NCBI RefSeq assembly: GCF_001619985.1 | Contig: NW_017264196.1 | Span: forward strand, 2,232,001 to 2,296,000 | Length of the DNA stretch: 64,000 nucleotides | Reading direction: 5' to 3' | Source: Xylona heveae TC161 | Lineage: Eukaryota; Ascomycota; Xylonomycetes; Xylonales; Xylonaceae | Shown: piece by piece, positions 21,505-34,100 of the stretch | Position numbering within the stretch: the first letter of the stretch is position 1 | Layout of the letters: every line of letters starts with the position of its first letter | Notes under the pieces: model-generated | Seen by the model: the letters and a program-made list of their open reading frames with translations, nothing else | The model's database searches: none | Told to the model about the DNA's origin: nothing | Translations under genes and position numbers: made by a program

Positions 21505-24219
21505 GGTAAATTCGTTGTAGAAGCCAACGACAATAACAAAACCTAAAGAGCCAGTCAGATTTCTTACTCCATAATTGCCTCAGCATGGGTCCGACTTATA
21601 TTTCTTTGCTAATTATGTGATTATCATCTAGCAGATAATTAGAAAACAACATTGATAGATAACCTGTTATCAAACTTCCTAATTTAGCAAGGTCTGTACA
21701 TAAACTTATCTCAAGAAAAAGCTAACGGGGATGCCCGGTCACCCTAGGAGATGCCCGGCTACCATAAGAATAAAAAGGTCATGAGAGAGTAGATTATGAT
21801 GAATTAATGCTATGGCTTAACCATCTCTTATCTATTTCCGTGTTCGAGAGGGCACTTTCTTAGGTGAAGATTGCTGATCATCAGCGACGTCCGGTAACCC
21901 CGCCTCGCCCGCACTCGTTACGAGAGCTAGTCACTTCCTGGTAAAGTACATACTGTGGAGGAAAGAACGAAGGCAGTGTTAAGCTCGCTAATGGCTCAAT
22001 CTATACCTAGTTATAGTTATGGCTTCAATTAATTCATCCAACTAAAACTGCTTGTATATAACTACCCCACTGCCTCAATTACAGGGGATGAACTTATGCC
22101 TTCACTCCCTGTAAATTTCCACCTCTCGATGTCGCCTGCCAGCAGCTAAGCCAGGACAATACGGTAGTTACCTTAGATGTCTAAGGTATATAGCAATATC
22201 CACACAAACTTCAGAAGAAAAATCCTTGCTCATATAATTATTAGTCAAACCTGGGGAAGGTTTGGAGATATTCCCTTTGAGTTCTCTTCTGCAATTACCT
22301 TATCTAGCGCGCACTAGCACAGGAGAAGTTTCGATTCACCACCAAAGCAATGTTAGGTGTGAAAGAGAATATTCAATCAACATTTAACAACTTAAAAGGA
22401 AGCCCGAGAAGGGCTGCATGAGATCTCCCGCCGAAATTATGTCAAGCAAAATGCCATCGAAGAGAAATACATGAAATATACAATCTCTCAAAACAAAGAT
22501 TACATAGCATATACCAAGCATCTGGCATTTTGCACAAGGAAGTTTGTACCAAAAGGCTCCCGACGCGATGGATCTTCAAGAGTCAGGTTGCGAACGAACA
22601 CATAACACAACATTGAACTTTATAGGCACAAAATTTTGCATGATAGACTGTGGCTTCTGCTCTAGTGCTTCTAGATGCTCGAGATCAGTGTCGATTTCTC
22701 CCTCAAGTAAAGAAAAGCGACAAAAAAGAAAGGATCCACATTACAAATGGGTCGCAAGCCCTCAGACAGTCGAAAATATAAACAGTCGTTGGCAGTCATT
22801 GGTACACCGGACACCTTGCCGAGATGATAGTTGTCAAAATTGAACTCAGTCGTTATGAAGACTCAGCAGCTGAAAAGGATGAAAAACCATTACGGAGCCA
22901 CAAGATCCGTTAGCAACAGAGTAAGAAATTTCCTCGTCTCACAGCTGCTCATCCAGTCACTCGAAAAGATAGGTCTTTCCGCATCTCCAGCAGAATCCTA
23001 ACAGACTTTTTACTTTGAGACAACGACGGATATATGCAAGAAGGTTTTGTGGACAGCATCATACATACCTAGGCCCGGGAAATTGAGTGGCATCTGAAAG
23101 GCGCGTTCGCCTCGATCTCCAGCCTCTTGATATGCGTTTGCTTTGGCAGTGAAAGTTTCAATCACTTAATTGTTTCGAAAATTGCCTTGATAAGATAGAA
23201 CCGGATAAGCTGCAATTTCAAGGGGCCGCATATGAATCTTCTATTCCTGCCGATCTCGCCCTCTGTCATCTTACCAATGGCGCCGCGAGAAGTTTGTGCT
23301 TCTTTAACATAAAACAGAAGGGCATAAAAGCCAGTCAACGGCATGGGCTCGTGCAGTCGAGGTACCACCAAATGCAAAGGATAACGGTTAAATGATAAGC
23401 GACAATGGTTATGGAGGATAAGCAACAGTAATTATGGGTTAGCTGAGGATAATGAACAATGGCTATGATTTGCTTTTTATATAAAAACCAGACACCCTCC
23501 CCCCCACACCCCCGCGAAAATAAAAAGGAGAAGGGAGGAAACGGAGGGGTAGCCTTTGTACCTGACTTCTGATGTTCAAATTGTCTTACCGGGAATATAG
23601 CTCCACGTCCTTTTTAAAGAATGTACTGCGTGAACAATAAAGTGGTTTTACTCGCTAAGAAGCAGCTTGATAGAAATTTACTGTGCTGACATGGAGGTCC
23701 GCATGATTCTGAAAATATCGTAAGCAAGGTTTAGATGCAAGATTGCATATTCGATCCTGGGGTCTAAACGAAAAACCATATTCACTCGTAAGATGTATAA
23801 CAACAGCTCCTCGAGGGGCTATCCAGGTAATTGAGAGGTGCAAGGGAAGAAACAAATTCATGTAATATTCAAGCAGTATGGGCTTTCAAGACAAGCAGTC
23901 TCTGTCTTGTTATCCGCCAATAACGCGGCCTAAAGAGTCAAATGCAGTGATATATACAGACTATAATCAAGGAACAAAGAAAACTTCTGCGTTACAGGTC
24001 GGTGCCCGATTGAAAAACGGATAAGCTACATGCAAAACAAGTTTTTAGAAAAAGGGGTCATTTCAAATTAGATACGAGAGAAAACCCCTCCGATCCGCAG
24101 GTTCGGCTGTAGACGGTTTCAACTTGATGGCATGGATAAAAAAGGAAACAGGAAAAGACACCTTTCAATGGGCCGATTCGCAGTAATACGTGAAAGTACA
24201 ACCTAAGTACTTTGAACCT
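21505..24219. other. 2.7 kb gene-poor stretch
   Basis: I see no credible gene. The first kilobase is AT-rich with scattered stops in all frames and a short near-duplicate (gatgcccgg-tacc) at about 21728-21765. A dispersed-repeat copy sits at about 23385-23560. The last 600 bases are probably the SLA1 3' region. The make-up fits decayed repeat sequence. Confidence 0.5.
23385..23560 (+). repeat. Dispersed repeat relic, copy 2
   Basis: This matches 591-830 in order and orientation: gataagcgac, gctgaggata, atggctatgatttgcttt, cagacaccctcc, a C-rich run and aaaataaaa. No target-site duplications or terminal repeats were recognised, so the element class stays open. Confidence 0.6.
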
Positions 24220-27200
24220 CTAGAATCCAAAAGGATTTTGAGGCGCTGTAGACAGTTAGTTAGCAAAGCAATAGTGGCAGTGTTTTCAATATACTCACTA
24301 GCTTGGGCAAGATTAGCTTTTCTTCCAGTAGGTTGTGGTGTGAGTCGCTTTGTTTCTGGCGCAACGCCAAAACGGACCGGCGGCGCGGGTCCTGTCTTCT
24401 GGGGCTGCAGGGGCTGCATAGGTGGCGGTTGGGGTACAGGCGGAGGCGGCGGTACTTGACCAAATCCCTGCCCTCCAAAGCCACTAACACCAGTTTGTTG
24501 TGGCTGCAAGGCAGGTGGAAGGAATGAGTTGACCGAGCCGGTCATTTGGGGCTGAAGTTGCGGAGGTTGCGGTTGCTGTTGCTGAATGGGCTGTGGTGAG
24601 AAAGAAGTCTGGAAGCCGGTAGGTTGAGAGAGCATAGCCTGGAATCCGGCGGGTTGTTGCGGCGGTGGGTTCGCAAATGGACTCCCAGTCTGTTGACCGT
24701 TTAAGAATGGCTGCGCCTGCTGGAAGCCGGTCGGCTGAGCTTGAACCGGTTGACCAAATCCGGGCTGTTGTTGCTGCATCATAAACGGACCTACACCAGC
24801 CTGCTGCTGGCCAAAGCCAGTCATTTGAGGTTGGATCTGTTGTTGAGCAAACTGTTGCTGCAACTTCTGTTGGTTGATCTCGTTAAGACTCTGTCCGGGA
24901 GGAGCAACAGACGGCTGGAAACCAGCGGCACCCTGGTACCCAGTCAACTGAGGTTGGAGTGGAGGAGGACCAAATCCGTTCGGTTGAGAGGGATTTTGTG
25001 GGGCTGAGAAGGGACGAGCGGGTGGCGGAGGTACTAAGCTGCCTGCAGCCATGGCCGCCGGAGGAGGTTGAGGTCGCTGCCGTGGAGGCATAGGCTGAGA
25101 AGGGGAATCAACAGAGAACCCGGTTTGCTGAGGGGCGAAGGTGGGTACAGGGCCCGGCTGCGGAACGGATGACTGAAACTGCGGTCCGGTCTTTTGCTGG
25201 CCTAGCTGAGCAAAAAAAGATGGATTTGCTACATTCACCTGAGCTTGTGGTTGCGGTGGTTGCGGCGCCGGAGGGATTGCTTGTGTTTGAGTTTGTGGGA
25301 CAGGCGCCGGAGGTGGTGCGGCTTGCTGCGCTCCTGTTGTATGAACAACTGCGGGCTCAAGTGGGGGCGAAAGAAGGGAGAGTTCTTTCATTGATCCCGT
25401 CAATGTAGGCTGTTGTGGAGGTGCCGGCTGCGCAGCAGGCTGGGTTGCCGGGGGAGGTGTTGCATCTCGAGCCGGCGGTTGCGGTTGTTGTTTAGACGGC
25501 TTCACGTCCCAGGCATCGTCATCGAAACCGGTATTTGCACGTTTGGGGGCAGATGGAGCCGAAACCAACGGCGTAGGCGCCTTCTTTGTATCGAGGTTTG
25601 GCTCCTTTTTCTGCTCGAATACCTTCTCATCAACAACATCATTTGTCTGTACAGGCGGGGCAGGTCTGCCTTTCCGGGTGTTGTTTCTCAGGGCTCCTCC
25701 AGGACCGGAGAACAGCCCGCCTGAGGCCGCACCATCTGCTTCGTCTTCCCCTTCATCGTCCTTTCCGATAACTTCAGCGCCACCGAAACTAACATTTCTC
25801 TTTGTACGCCCTGCTGCACGTCCGAACTTGTTGTCAAGGTATTTCATCACGCGCAGTATGTCTCCTTCCTTCAAGCCTAGCGTGCGCAGAACCTCTGGCG
25901 TAATATCCGGCAGGATACCCTCGTCCATTGAATCCTTGACAAAGTTGGCTGCGTAGCGTTCACAAAGATGAGGCCCTACCCCACAGCTCAGGAAGAAGTC
26001 AAACCAGTCATATTCAGGCTTCACTGGTCCTACGGAGGCTCCAGCAGCAGATGTAATTCTTGCCTTTCCGCGGTCGCCAGATTTCTGAAGGTTGCGATGA
26101 CGTATATCTGATAGCGGCTTATCTTCGTCCAGCGAGACGCCAGTCACACGTTCGACATATTCAAGGTCATCCACAGACATTTTTGGAACTGGCACCGCAA
26201 TTTTAACTCCATTGAGCTTATGAAGGTGAATTTTACCATCCTTGAGGCCGATGAATTCAGCTTCGACCTTGAAAGAGCCTGATCGGTCTGTCCATGTTCT
26301 CGTTTTCGACGCATCGGGTTCTTTTACATTATTAGCAACATTCAGGGAAGAGAGCTGGTACCATGGACCTACTCGGTTTGGAGGTTGACGGTGCCTTAGC
26401 ATCCGATCTACTGGAATGTCTGCTACGCTGTGTAGAAAGCTCGTTACCATCGCTATGTCCGGCCAAGCTACTTCCCCGCGCAGGTAATCGCATGCCAGGG
26501 CCTACCTCAGAAACCCTCGGATCACTCTCTCCCCGCTTCCTGCTGGACCTAATTGCTTCTTTCGCCAGCCGTTCTTCCTCCAGTCTATTCTGCTCGACAG
26601 CAGAACGGCCCGCATTGATACCGGTTGTACTCGGATTCGAAACTGACGTCGTACCTGTCAACTCAACGTAACTGCTGGGTACCACGCCCTCTTTTCCATT
26701 CTTCAGTCGGCGAACCATCCACCACTCCTCACTCTTGCTATCATCCAAGACAATGACCTCATCACCGACGGCCACAGTTACTTCGTCCTCGCCTTGGGCC
26801 ATAAAATCATAAAGCATCTGCCCCTTTTTATGCGTTGAGCCTGTACCGGATCCAGCGGCAATGACCTCACGCAGACCTTCTGCCCTTACAGCCCCCGCCA
26901 TATCGCCTAATGCTGCAACTATTTCCTGTGCAGTGTCCTTTGCTCCGGCATGGAAGTCAACGCTTTTGCTTGGGCGGACTAATTCTAGAAAGACATGCTT
27001 CCCCTCGATGGAGTAATGCGTTAACTTGTCGGCGGTCCATTCCTGCTGAGGCCCATCACGGGACTTCTCCGGAGAGATCATTATGGTCCCAGTACCGATA
27101 TTTATGCCGAGTGTAGTAGGAAGTTTCTTTCTTTTCCCCATGGCTGAGACCATTTCATTAATGTTATAGAGATGGTAACCGCCAGGTGAGGGATATGCCG

Positions 27201-28038
27201 CTTCATCCACATGTCGATGCGATAGCCGATTGTATGGGGGCGAGGCCACAACTCCTGGAGGTTCAAGAGGGAGAGGTTTCGTATAGTGCGAAGGTGGGGA
27301 TATCTGTAGCGACTGCGGCCGCTGCGGTAGCACAGGGGCTGGAGGCGTGACTTCATCGTCTGACTCTTCGGGAGTATAATCCGCAGGTCGCGAAGGAGGA
27401 CTCATAGAAGAGTATTGCGGAGCGGCTGGACTTTGCGCAGCTATTGCGGGTTCGGACGCTTTTCTGTGAATTATATCTGCTAAGGCGGCAGCTGGGCTTT
27501 GCAGGGGACTGCCAGCGGAACTGAGAGACGCCGAACGCGTATGATCAGGCTGCTGTTCAACGACCGAGGCTGGGGGATGCCGAGGCGCCGACTCGGAGAT
27601 TTCGATGTAATTCGCCGGTGCAAATCCATATTCACCGTTCAGGCCAATGAGTGTCCAGTCCGGGTCTGACGTGTCATAGACGGAAAGAATGGCTTCCTCA
27701 GTGAAAGATAGTTCTTCATCGGTTTGACGAGTGTAGTCGTAAAGCGCTTTAGCGTTTGCAGTAGGTTGTGCCTATTGATACGCCTTCGTGAGCTTCTCCA
27801 TTTGGGTGTTTCAACCACTTGCTCACTACGGACAACTCACCTCCTCAACATAATTATTAGGAATCAGCCCTAGAGGCTCTTCCTCCTCATCATCTCCTGC
27901 CTTTTTCTTGGCTTTCCACCAATCATCCTCTGTGGATTTCTCGAGGATATAGAGCAAGTCTCCCTCTTTGATGGACAATTCGTTCTCGCCTTGTGGGCTA
28001 TAGTCGTAAATGGCCGTGTAAACGCCCACAAATCCCAT
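24220..28038 (-). CDS. sla1: Actin patch and endocytosis adaptor Sla1
   Basis: Four exons are inferred: 28038-27841, 27771-26373, 26320-24299 and 24245-24220, giving 1214 residues. Sla1 links cargo, clathrin coat and Arp2/3 regulators at endocytic sites. Two N-terminal SH3 domains start with YTAIYDYSPQGENELSI and ALYDYTRQTDEELSF. A third SH3 (LYDFMAQGEDEVTV) is near residue 400. The SHD1 cargo-binding domain (RTWTDRSGSFKVEAEF) follows, then the SAM-like SHD2 (YDWFDFFLSCGV). The C-terminal half is Pro/Gln-rich with about a dozen QxTG-type repeats, the class phosphorylated by Ark/Prk kinases in yeast. The last exon is 26 nt and yields TPQNPFGF, an NPF motif for EH-domain binding. Exon 1 opens with MGFVGVYTAIYDYS. 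The long Pro-rich coding stretch also yields spurious open frames on the other strand. Confidence 0.95.
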
Positions 28039-29282
28039 ATTTCGCCGAAGAACCCCTTTCCGATTTCACAAATAACCAATCGCTTCGAGAAACCGAGTTG
28101 ATTCCTGACGTCGAGAGCAGATATGCTGGTTCGGACTATGACGCGGAGGCTCGCCGTTCCCTCAAACCCGGTATTGAGTAAGAAGGGCGACACAGAGGCA
28201 CCAAGGGCTTGAATGACGAGCCAAATGGGGGAATTGTCAAGAAAAAGAGAGCCGCAAAGTGCATATATTATTGCGTGGAGGGTAGGTGAAGATGGGGCTG
28301 AATTACTTGAGCGATTTGGAGGTACGCCTACGGAGTACGTCGACGGGAGCATGAGGTACGGTTACGATTACGGGGCCTCTGACATGGGGCCAAGGTTGAA
28401 GCTTAGCGACTGTCCGCAACTATTGCTCGACAATGCAGAACATGGATAAATCCACCCTTCACATCATTGGTTAGCAACCGATATGGGCTGTTTATCCCCC
28501 AGGCCGATTTCCACTTTATTACGGAGTAATATTGACGTTGATAAAGGGTGAATATTTAATTGAGTCGTGCCAGATTACCCGCCAACATCATCATCAGGAG
28601 GTTGTGTATCTATCGGAGTACAAAGCCTTCTTCCGTGTTCATTATGCCATAATCCCAATGCGGGTCTGATATGACTTCTCTTCAATTAGTACCATAACCC
28701 TTTAGTTTTTAGTCGTCATAGGGGAACAACTAATCTAAGTCAAACCCAAATCTAGTAAAATTTGTAGATTTTTTTCTAGATAAATCTTAAATAATTAAGT
28801 TAAAAAATTTTTTTAAAAAAAAACGAAGACAATTGAAGGTTATGATAACATCGTGGCAAAGGGAAGGAGGGATATGCACAAGATAAATGCTTAGGGACTG
28901 CTGCGAAGAAAGATCTCCAGCTCAATTTTCTGCCCTACTCTTCTATACTGAAGATATTTGGCATTCTGCTAGGTGAGGGCAGCATATCACGTATTGCGTT
29001 CACGATTAATCCCAGATTTTTGAAGAAGTGAAATTCATTCACATTAAAAGCTGCTATATGCAAATCGAAATCTAAATAAAAAAAAATACATAACGCCTAT
29101 CTTTTTGACGTCTATCCCTGTAATCATCCACCATCTATAATCTATATGCAATGAGGGGCATGATGCGTAAATCGATGACAATTGATCAGTAAATGCGGTC
29201 ATGAAGAAAAAGAAAAAAGGAAGAGATAACTGGCTGAATCCGCCGAGGATGCTCAAAGCGGATTCGGGGTGGTATCGAGGTT
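28039..29282. other. Intergenic, SLA1 promoter and transporter 3' region
   Basis: No gene is supported. The stretch at about 28740-28830 is very AT-rich with A and T runs. An open frame overlapping the start of SLA1 on the plus strand lacks any recognisable feature. Confidence 0.5.
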
Positions 29283-31145
29283 TTAGCGAGCACCAGAGAG
29301 CTCGGTGGGATGGTTAGCAGGGAGGTCGCCCTCAACCTGCTCTGCCGTACCGGCCAGACCCTCAGTGTGGGGATCCCGCTTGCGAATGCCGCGGGCGCCA
29401 GCGTCAAGGTGAAGTCTGTCGACGGAGACGAGATCCTCATTGACTGGAGGAGTCCAGTTCTCGCTCTGCCAGGGGCGAACGCGCATAATGTACATGGTGT
29501 CGATCTCCTCCAAACTCCTGCCCTTGCTTTCACAGACGAAGAAGTAGACGACAAAAGCAGCGGCAAAGCAGCAGGCAGCGAAAATGTAGCCGTAGCGGTA
29601 CTCGATCGCTTCGGTGATGAAGGGAGTGAAGAAACCAATGAGGAAGACGAAGATCCAGTTGCCGCAGGTGGCGAGACCCATGCAGAGGGCACGGTAGCGC
29701 GAGGGGTAGAGCTCTCCAACGACACCCCAAACGATGCAACCCCAGGTTGTGGCAAAACCACAGATAAAGAAGCAGGCAAAACAAATCATGGCAGCGCCAG
29801 CCTTGGGGGTCATTGTTGGATTATTTTGGTCGAGAGAGTAATGGCCGACTGATGCGAAGATCATGAAGCAGACGAACATCCACAGGGCGCCATAGATCAG
29901 GCATTTTCTGCGTCCAAAAGTCTCAACAACCCAGAGTCCGACAAAGGTCATGGCAAAGTTGACGACGCCCAAAATGATCTGAGTTTCATAGCTGTCACTG
30001 AGACCAGTAGCTTGGAAGACGGTGTTGCCATAGTAGAAGAAGAAGTTGGCACCAGTCAACTGTTGCAGAGCCTGAAGAGCCACACCCAGGAGCGTTCTGT
30101 ATGCCATTCTTGGCCCAGTGAAAATCTCGTACCACGGGTGCTCGCCCACAACAGTCTCTGCCTCGAGCTTCTCGCGCATCTCCTCGATCTCAAGGTGAAT
30201 GATTTCGTGGTTCTCAGGGACACCATAGAACCGGCTCATAGTTTTCCGTGCAATCTCAGTCTTGCCAGCACGGTAAGCGAAACGAGGCGAATCGGGGAGG
30301 AAGACAATGCCACCGCCCAAAAGAGCAGGCCAGACGAAGCCAATACCGATCGGAATGCGCCAGCAATTTGCGTTCTGTTTCTTATGGGTACCAAAGACGA
30401 CGAGGTTACCAATGAGGATACCAAAAGTGATGAACAATTGGAAGGCACTATAATCGAGTTAATATTCGTGCCAAACGCCAATTTGAGCCGTTGATACTGA
30501 CCAGACAAGAGCACCACGAATTTGACGAGGAGAGGTTTCACTCATGTACATGGGGACCAAGACAGAAAGGGCACCAATACCACTACCGCCAACGAGACGG
30601 CCAATAGCGACTTGGTACCATTTCTCGGTGGCGCTGATCTGAACAATCAGAGACACACAGTAAATGAGAGACCAAAAGGTAATGGTGAATTTTCGTCCAA
30701 TACGGTCTGCAATAGGAGCCGCAACAAGTGCGCCAACAAGACAACCAATTGAGAGCTAGGCGGGCGTTAGCGTCATGCAAGCTTATTTTGATAAAAAGTC
30801 CCGTCAGAATTAACATACCAGACCAACAATAAGACCCTTGCGAACATTGGTAAAGTAATATTTGGAAGTATGAGGGTCTGGCTGACCGAAACGTCGCAAA
30901 AAGTCATCCATGTTCAAGATACCAGAGATAGTGCCGGTATCGTAACCAAAGACGAAACCTCCCATTGAGACGAGGAAAGCCATGCAGAAGGTTCGGAAGG
31001 TGATGAAAGGGACCTTGGAACGGTCAAGGGAAGAGACATCCTTCTCGGCGTCGAGCGTTGGCGTGCCAGGAGTGGTGGTGACCGGAGTGCCATCGGCTGA
31101 CTTGGGCACTTCGCCCTCCGGCTTGAACCTTGATAGGAAGCCCAT
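29283..31145 (-). CDS. MFS hexose transporter
   Basis: Three exons are inferred: 31145-30819, 30755-30502 and 30447-29283, giving 581 residues with twelve predicted membrane segments. It belongs to the sugar-porter family of the plasma membrane. Marks are GGFVFGYDTGTISGIL in helix 1, DRIGRKF between helices 2 and 3, VPMYMSETSPRQIRGALV, PDSPRFAYR after helix 6, QQLTGANFFFYYG in helix 7 and ETFGRRK. A hydrophilic tail of about 70 residues follows FVCESKGRSLEEID. The central QQLTGANFFFYYG resembles glucose transporters of the Hxt/Mst type, so hexose uptake is likely. Affinity cannot be told. The long upstream region (over 5 kb to the next gene) may carry much regulation. Confidence 0.92.
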
Positions 31146-34100
31146 GGTATTTACCGGGCTGTGTTGTTTTGAGGTAGTGTAGATGTGTTGTTCGAATTGA
31201 TCGAATGCTTGTGATGGTGAATGGTTTTTCAAATGGAGGGTGGAAGGGTGTTTTATAATGGCCGGTCCGATTTTTTTTTGGGGTGGATGGTCTCCGCGTT
31301 GAGGTGAACAGTGCGCATCGCCGAACAGACAATAATTGCTCTCTCCACGAGGTCCGCATGCAGACCTCCAGACTCTTGGACTATGGGGCTCCAGATGCAA
31401 AAGTGGGTCGCTGGGCCCATAGACCCCAGAGTACAAGTCGGGGCCATTGTGGGTACTCCAAAATCACCCCAATTTCACCCACAATGGCACTCCGCATGTA
31501 CAGGGAGGTATTAGGGGTCGGTGTGGGCCAAGCATTCAATCGAGGGTGACAAAAAATTTTCTCGGCTTCTCTTCAGACTCGTTCAATCCCGGCAGAAGCA
31601 CGGAAGATGTCCAGTCGTCCGGTGGTTGCCTGACTCGTCAAACTGGCCTGACCGGTCTGACATGGGCGGCAACCAGAAGAGTTCGAAGACGGAATGGACC
31701 ATCCCTAAATCATACACTAGTAGACGGCAGAGGCGCCTCGCCAACCAAGCCCCTGACTGACGTTTGAGCGAGGTTGAAAAAGCATCCCACCAAGTCGCCT
31801 GGCCAAAGAATTACGAGAGCCATGGGCCCTCCTATCCCTACGGGTCAAATTGATCCCATACCAGGGGCCCCTGAACCCCAACGCTCTGAATTGGACTACA
31901 AGCGATAACGTGGTCGGCGAGTTTCTCGGTCGTAACAGGACCTTTGTCGAAAAGACGCGAACATGGAGACCGTCCGGTTCCTGAATCGGCCGGACTGCGC
32001 TGGTCCGCCCTCTTGTCTCTACATGGATTAGTGGGAAAATGTCCAACAACGGATTGAGAAGAAGATCGACCTCATCTCACCTTAATTAAACGAGTAAAAG
32101 AAACCCTTGGAATGTTCTTTCTTTGGCATGCCATCATTCAGCCATTCAGTCATTCATCCTGGCTTCTGGTTCTCGAATTCCGGGTTATCCCTGTGTTGTG
32201 CCCGTGTGAAAAATTTTCTCTTTGGTGAAATGGGCGCTGACCATTTCGCTAACCGGAGACACGGATTCCGGACAGTGCTGAAGCTACCGGCGCTAGGCAT
32301 TTTAGACGGTCCGGTGATGGTCGAAAAAGGAAAGTTATTGGCGCCTCTGTCGCGTTATTTGGACTGAATAATAGTCGGCTAAGGTGTTTTGGGTGGGTAC
32401 TCAATCGGCCACTCCGGCCCAGGCTATACCCTCTGGTTATGTAATTTGTATCCCGCTACGGTTCTGAGTACTCTGGTAAGGGTTCATCTTGGATCGCGGC
32501 AATCATTGGTGGTTGTCCCTCGGGTTGATTATCCCCTCGCTGTCTGGCTGCTTCCGTGCCCAATTCTACACTCCCAAGCAAGTTCTGGGCATGACGTAGT
32601 GCTTGTCCTGGTATTCTCATTACTACTACTGCGTTGGTTCAGGTACAGCTCAATCGGTCCGCAGTCCTCCGTATTGAACTTGCGGACCCGGAGGAAGTTG
32701 GCCAAGCCTCCGGCCTTCTTCTTGAATTTGCCCGGCGTCTCCACTCCGGCATGTAGAATCTTGACAACCGGTGATGTTTGGCTCACCGACGATATCTTTA
32801 GGCTTACAAGAGGATTCTTATTGCTAATTGATTTTGGGATGAATAAAAGTCGTTGAAGTTTCTCTGCAAGGGATCGGTCCGATCTCTCGAAGTGTGTGCA
32901 AGCTCATTGCTTGGCCTACGTTGCATGGGACTACTGTAACTGTAGGGATTAAGTTGGCAGGTCATTTCGTGAACGATGATCACCTTAATTCAATACAATA
33001 CAGTGACCATTGGGTGTCCAATGTCGAGATGAGTGTCCCACCAGGACGTCCTTTTGATTATTGAATAGTCCCCGCATCTCAATAACCCGGACAGTTCTCA
33101 ATTACAAATTGGTCGTGCGCACCCCTTTCATCACCCGATGCGGCGATGCAAATTTCGACCTAATAATGTAGCATTTGTATCAGATCTATCAATCAACAAG
33201 ATACAGTGGGTCCGAAAGATATCGCTTCTCTTAAAATTGGCAGTCTGTGACCAGTCTGCAAGCTACGGCTGTACAGAAATGGCGATCAATTCAGGTCCAT
33301 TCTATCGTCGTTACAGCTTTAACACTCCACCACTATCGAGGTAAATTCGATTTATGGTGCGGAAATCTCAAAACAGTAACGCCTCTCGAATAGTCTCAAA
33401 CTGCAATAATGAGCAAGGGTACGGTAATCCTTGTAGCCTCGTTGGTGACATCGTGAAGAAACCCATGTCGTATCTTGTGGCGCTGGGAGTCCAGGGGTGT
33501 ACCGCCGCTGTCTCTCAACCATGGAGAAATATTTATCCCTTTTGCGGTACATTCCGGCCTCTCGGCACGGTGGTTGGTAGATGGAGGCTATCCACTTCTA
33601 CCTCATGGCCTAGTACGACCACGAGATATGGAGACTCCACTTCTCCATAGATTATTCATACCTAGCATCCACTCGAGCCTGGAAGTGATTGACCTTCCCC
33701 GTGGGCAGCTTGCTCTCCGCATTCTTCCGCAGGAGAATCTCTGGGTTCGTAGTGGCCTGAGAGCATTCTCTACCTTAATGCTCCAGCACCGGACGAGCAG
33801 TGCCGTCTGATCCGGCTTTCTCCATATCTCCGCATAGCCAGTCCCTGAAAAGCAGGGTCACAATGCTAAGCACCTGATCCTGACAAAACCAATTCAGTGA
33901 TTACGATAGAGTATTAAAATTCATCACGTGAGGCAGATGCTACATCCATAGAGTCTAGCCAATCAAACCCCAATGGCATGGATCTTGAATGTTTTCTTCT
34001 TCAATGTGCATGGCCATGAGATAATTGTCTCATCTCCAGATTTACCAGAAACTCCTCCATGACTCTTGTGGTCCCACCTGGCTGTCAGCAAGGAAGATTC

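Noticed and set aside
33475-33810. 111-codon frame in the long intergenic region
   Set aside because: Looks somewhat protein-like, but there is no start context, splice partners or recognisable motif.
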